DNA of 64,000 nt from Gemmobacter fulvus (lineage in GTDB: Bacteria; Pseudomonadota; Alphaproteobacteria; Rhodobacterales; Rhodobacteraceae). Below, piece after piece: positions 62,030 through 64,000 of the stretch. The notes beneath the pieces were generated by a model. It searched no databases. It had not been told where the DNA came from and was given only the letters and a program-made list of their open reading frames with translations. The stretch covers positions 2,199,501 to 2,263,500 of the forward strand of contig NZ_CP076361.1 of assembly GCF_018798885.1 (NCBI RefSeq), read 5' to 3'. The position numbers and the translations under genes are program-made. How positions within the stretch are numbered: the stretch's first letter is position 1; every line of letters starts with the position of its first letter.

Positions 62030-63916
62030 ATGCAGGCCGATATTGACCATATCCAGGAAATCGAGGCGATGTCGCAACGGGCGGCCTTTCGGGGTGCCCG
62101 CAGCGTGCGTGACCCGATCGTGGTCGAAAGCTGGCTGCGCTGCCTTGAAAAGCACGGGCTTGATCCGGCAGCCCGGTCCGAGGCATATATCGTGCCCGAC
62201 AGCGCCCTGCGCTTTCACCGCCAGCGATCCGAAGATCTGATCTCCATTGCGCGGTCGGGGATTGACGGGCTCTACAAGCTGGTCGCCGGGCAGAACTATG
62301 TCCTGCTGCTGTCGGACAGCGCCGGGGTGACGGTCGAATATCTGGGCGAAGCGGCGCAGAAGGATGCGCTGCGCAAAAGCGGGCTGTATCTTGGGGCCGA
62401 ATGGTCCGAGGCACGGGCGGGCACCTGTGCGCTGGGGGCGTGTATTGAATCGGGCGAGCCGCTGATCATCCATCAAAGCGACCATTTCGATGTGAGCCAT
62501 GGTGCGCTGTCCTGCACCGCCGCGCCGATCTATGACACCAGCGGCGCGCTGACGGCGGTTCTGGATGTCTCGTTGCTGTCATCGCCGATGCCGCGCGCCA
62601 GCCAGTTTCTGGCGCTCAATCTGGTGCGGCAAGCGGCACGGCGGATCGAGATGGCCAATATCATGGCCGAAAGCCGCCGCGACTGGGTGCTGCGCCTTGC
62701 GGGCAGCCCGGACTTTCTGGATGTCGACCCCGAAGCGGCCCTGTCGCTGGACAGTGGCGGGCGGGTGATCGGCATGACCAATGGCGCGGCGCGGCTGATG
62801 GCGCGTTCGCTGGGGCTGGACTGGCGCGAGGGCGCGCGTCTGATCGGGCGCCATGTCTCGGAAGTGTTCGATCTGGGGCTGGAGACGCTGGAGGGCCTGA
62901 CCCGCCAGCGTGATGCCCGCGACCGTTTCATCGAAACCCGCGACGGCTATCGCCTGTTCGCCCATGCCATCGAGCCGCAGCGCAGCTTCGTGCCCCGGAT
63001 TGCGCGGGCGCGGCACATCCCGGCAGAATTGCGCGATCTGGCGGGCGATGATCCGGGGATGACGCAACTGCTGGAACAGGCGGCGGCGCTGGCCAATGGG
63101 CAGATGCCGTTGTTGATCGACGGGGAATCGGGTGCAGGCAAATCGACGCTGGCCCGCGCCATCCATGCCATTGGCCGCCGGGGGCCTTGTATCACCGTGG
63201 CCTGCGAAACCATTGACGAGGATGAGTCCGCGATCCTGTTCGGGCGCGAGGACAAACGCCATTTCGAGCCGGGATGGATTGACGCGGCCGAGGGCGGCAC
63301 GCTGATCCTCGACAATCTGGAAGACCTGCCGCCCCGGCTTCAGGCGCGGTTGGTCTCGCTGCTGACGGAACACAGCTATCGCCCGGTCGGGGCCACGCGC
63401 GAACGGCGCTCCACCGCGCGGATCATCGTCACCACGGCGGCGGATCTGGCCGACCTGGCGGCCCGCAACAGCCTGCGCCGCGATCTGCTGCATCGGGTCT
63501 CGGGCACCCGCCTGAGCCTGCCCGCGCTGCGCCAGCGGCGCGATATTCTGGGCCTTGCCGACAAGCTGTTTGCGCAGGCCTTTGGCACGGCGGTCCGGTT
63601 CGATGCGACGGCGGTGGCGGCGCTGGCCAATCACGACTGGACCGGCAATCTGCATGCCTTGACCAGCCTTGCCACCACGCTCGCCGCGACCATCCGCCAG
63701 ACCGGCGACAGCGCCGAGGCGATCACGCTGACGGACAAGGATTTTCCGCCGCATCTGCGGGCGCAGGGCGGCGATCACACGCCCAATGCGCAGGTCATTC
63801 TGGCCCGGTTGCTGGACGAGGCGGGGTGGAACGTCTCGGCGGTGGCGCGCCAGCTTGGCGTGGACCGCAGCACCATTCACCGGCAGATCCTGCGTTACGG
63901 TTTGTCGCGGGCCTGA
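62030..63916 (+). CDS. AcoR-like transcriptional activator without the sigma-54 GAFTGA motif
   Basis: A 628-residue regulator. Residues about 65-190 form a GAF-like sensor (GLYKLVAGQNYVLLLSDSAGVTVEYLG, then AGTCALGACIESGEPLIIHQSDHF). The AAA+ domain follows with Walker A GESGAGKS at 365-372 and a Walker B-like GGTLILDNL at 422-430, but the loop FGREDKRHFEPGW (404-416) has no GAFTGA, the sigma-54 contact. The C-terminal Fis-type HTH is in WNVSAVARQLGVDRSTIHRQIL. It probably activates sigma-70 transcription or only represses. Start at the ATG at 62030; an earlier one enters the operator. Probably controls the adjacent dehydrogenase/monooxygenase genes. Confidence 0.85.
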   Translation: MQADIDHIQEIEAMSQRAAFRGARSVRDPIVVESWLRCLEKHGLDPAARSEAYIVPDSALRFHRQRSEDLISIARSGIDGLYKLVAGQNYVLLLSDSAGVTVEYLGEAAQKDALRKSGLYLGAEWSEARAGTCALGACIESGEPLIIHQSDHFDVSHGALSCTAAPIYDTSGALTAVLDVSLLSSPMPRASQFLALNLVRQAARRIEMANIMAESRRDWVLRLAGSPDFLDVDPEAALSLDSGGRVIGMTNGAARLMARSLGLDWREGARLIGRHVSEVFDLGLETLEGLTRQRDARDRFIETRDGYRLFAHAIEPQRSFVPRIARARHIPAELRDLAGDDPGMTQLLEQAAALANGQMPLLIDGESGAGKSTLARAIHAIGRRGPCITVACETIDEDESAILFGREDKRHFEPGWIDAAEGGTLILDNLEDLPPRLQARLVSLLTEHSYRPVGATRERRSTARIIVTTAADLADLAARNSLRRDLLHRVSGTRLSLPALRQRRDILGLADKLFAQAFGTAVRFDATAVAALANHDWTGNLHALTSLATTLAATIRQTGDSAEAITLTDKDFPPHLRAQGGDHTPNAQVILARLLDEAGWNVSAVARQLGVDRSTIHRQILRYGLSRA

Positions 63917-63999
63917 TCGGGGAACAGCGCGGCGCTTTGTTCGGCGCTGTAACGGCCCAGCCGCAGATCTTCGGCAATTGCGGCGGGCGCGCGCAGGGC
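63895..63999 (-). CDS. C-terminal end of a minus-strand gene of unknown function (cut by window edge)
   Basis: The minus strand is open from 63999 to a TAA at 63895 and encodes 34 residues ending AEDLRLGRYSAEQSAALFPD then QARDKP. The composition is normal for the region. Convergent with the AcoR-like gene, overlapping its last 22 bases. Too short to identify. Confidence 0.45.
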   Translation of the reverse strand, partial: ALRAPAAIAEDLRLGRYSAEQSAALFPDQARDKP

Positions 64000-64000
64000 A

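Noticed and set aside
1-64000. CRISPR arrays, insertion sequences, prophage or toxin-antitoxin systems
   Set aside because: No direct-repeat array, transposase, integrase or recognisable toxin/antitoxin sequences were found while reading both strands.

Overview
The window is a GC-rich chromosomal segment with the gene content of an alphaproteobacterium of the Rhodobacterales (Rhodobacter/Paracoccus/Roseobacter type). Signs of this are the petP-petR regulator pair, a petABC cytochrome bc1 operon, the lptC-lptA-lptB-hpf-ptsN block without rpoN, a complex I NDUFA9-like gene, a GT14 protein with a long family-specific C-terminal region, a zinc-ribbon DNA polymerase IV and a histone deacetylase-xseB-ispA-dxs operon. 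I recognise no insertion sequence, prophage, integrase, rRNA or CRISPR array, and coding density is high. No gene-free stretch exceeds about 280 bases.

Layout. 1-1.4 kb: the 5' part of dnaK with an RpoH-type promoter. 1.5-12.3 kb: a surface-glycan region with an orphan capsule-type ABC permease and a plus-strand run cysQ-kdsB-GT2-galU-GT4-GT2-GT14-sulfotransferase. PAP phosphatase (CysQ) next to a PAPS-type sulfotransferase suggests a sulfated polysaccharide, with Kdo activation by KdsB. 12.3-17.1 kb (minus strand): ptsN, hpf, lptB, lptA, lptC, kdsD and a short RNase D, which fit envelope LPS/Kdo supply and its control. 17.2-19.2 kb: tRNA-Leu(CAG), the NDUFA9-like gene and uppP. 19.3-27.4 kb: gltD and gltB, separated by three small genes. 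27.5-31.4 kb: mtgA, a GST, queG, a DUF1294 protein, a 61-residue protein with an internal repeat, and ohr behind a perfect palindrome. 31.4-33.7 kb: ilvE divergent from petP-petR.

34.3-38.3 kb: a translationally coupled deacetylase-like, xseB and ispA set followed by dxs (isoprenoid precursors). 38.3-42.9 kb: exoD, a small epimerase, amn, an HU-type protein and an EamA transporter. 43-47.5 kb: aroC, then a TPP riboswitch controlling thiB-thiP-thiQ. 47.6-50.3 kb: petABC on the minus strand. 50.5-53.1 kb: a GST, an AhpD-like peroxidase, rpmJ, tRNA-Val(GAC) and an N-formylglutamate amidohydrolase. 53.2-58.8 kb: zinc-ribbon dinB, dadA, an SPFH/NfeD pair, a small membrane protein, and an HxlR regulator divergent from an NAD(P)-binding protein. 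58.8-63.9 kb: a flavin monooxygenase with an N-terminal extension and a butanediol-type dehydrogenase, divergent from an AcoR-like activator that lacks GAFTGA. A 32-nt region of near-perfect dyad symmetry lies between the divergent genes.

Most genes are conserved housekeeping genes. The less ordinary material is the sulfated-glycan cluster, the AcoR-like/monooxygenase/dehydrogenase divergon, the small repeated protein and several clear but unassigned operator-like inverted repeats. All family calls come from reading motifs and lengths; no database search was possible.
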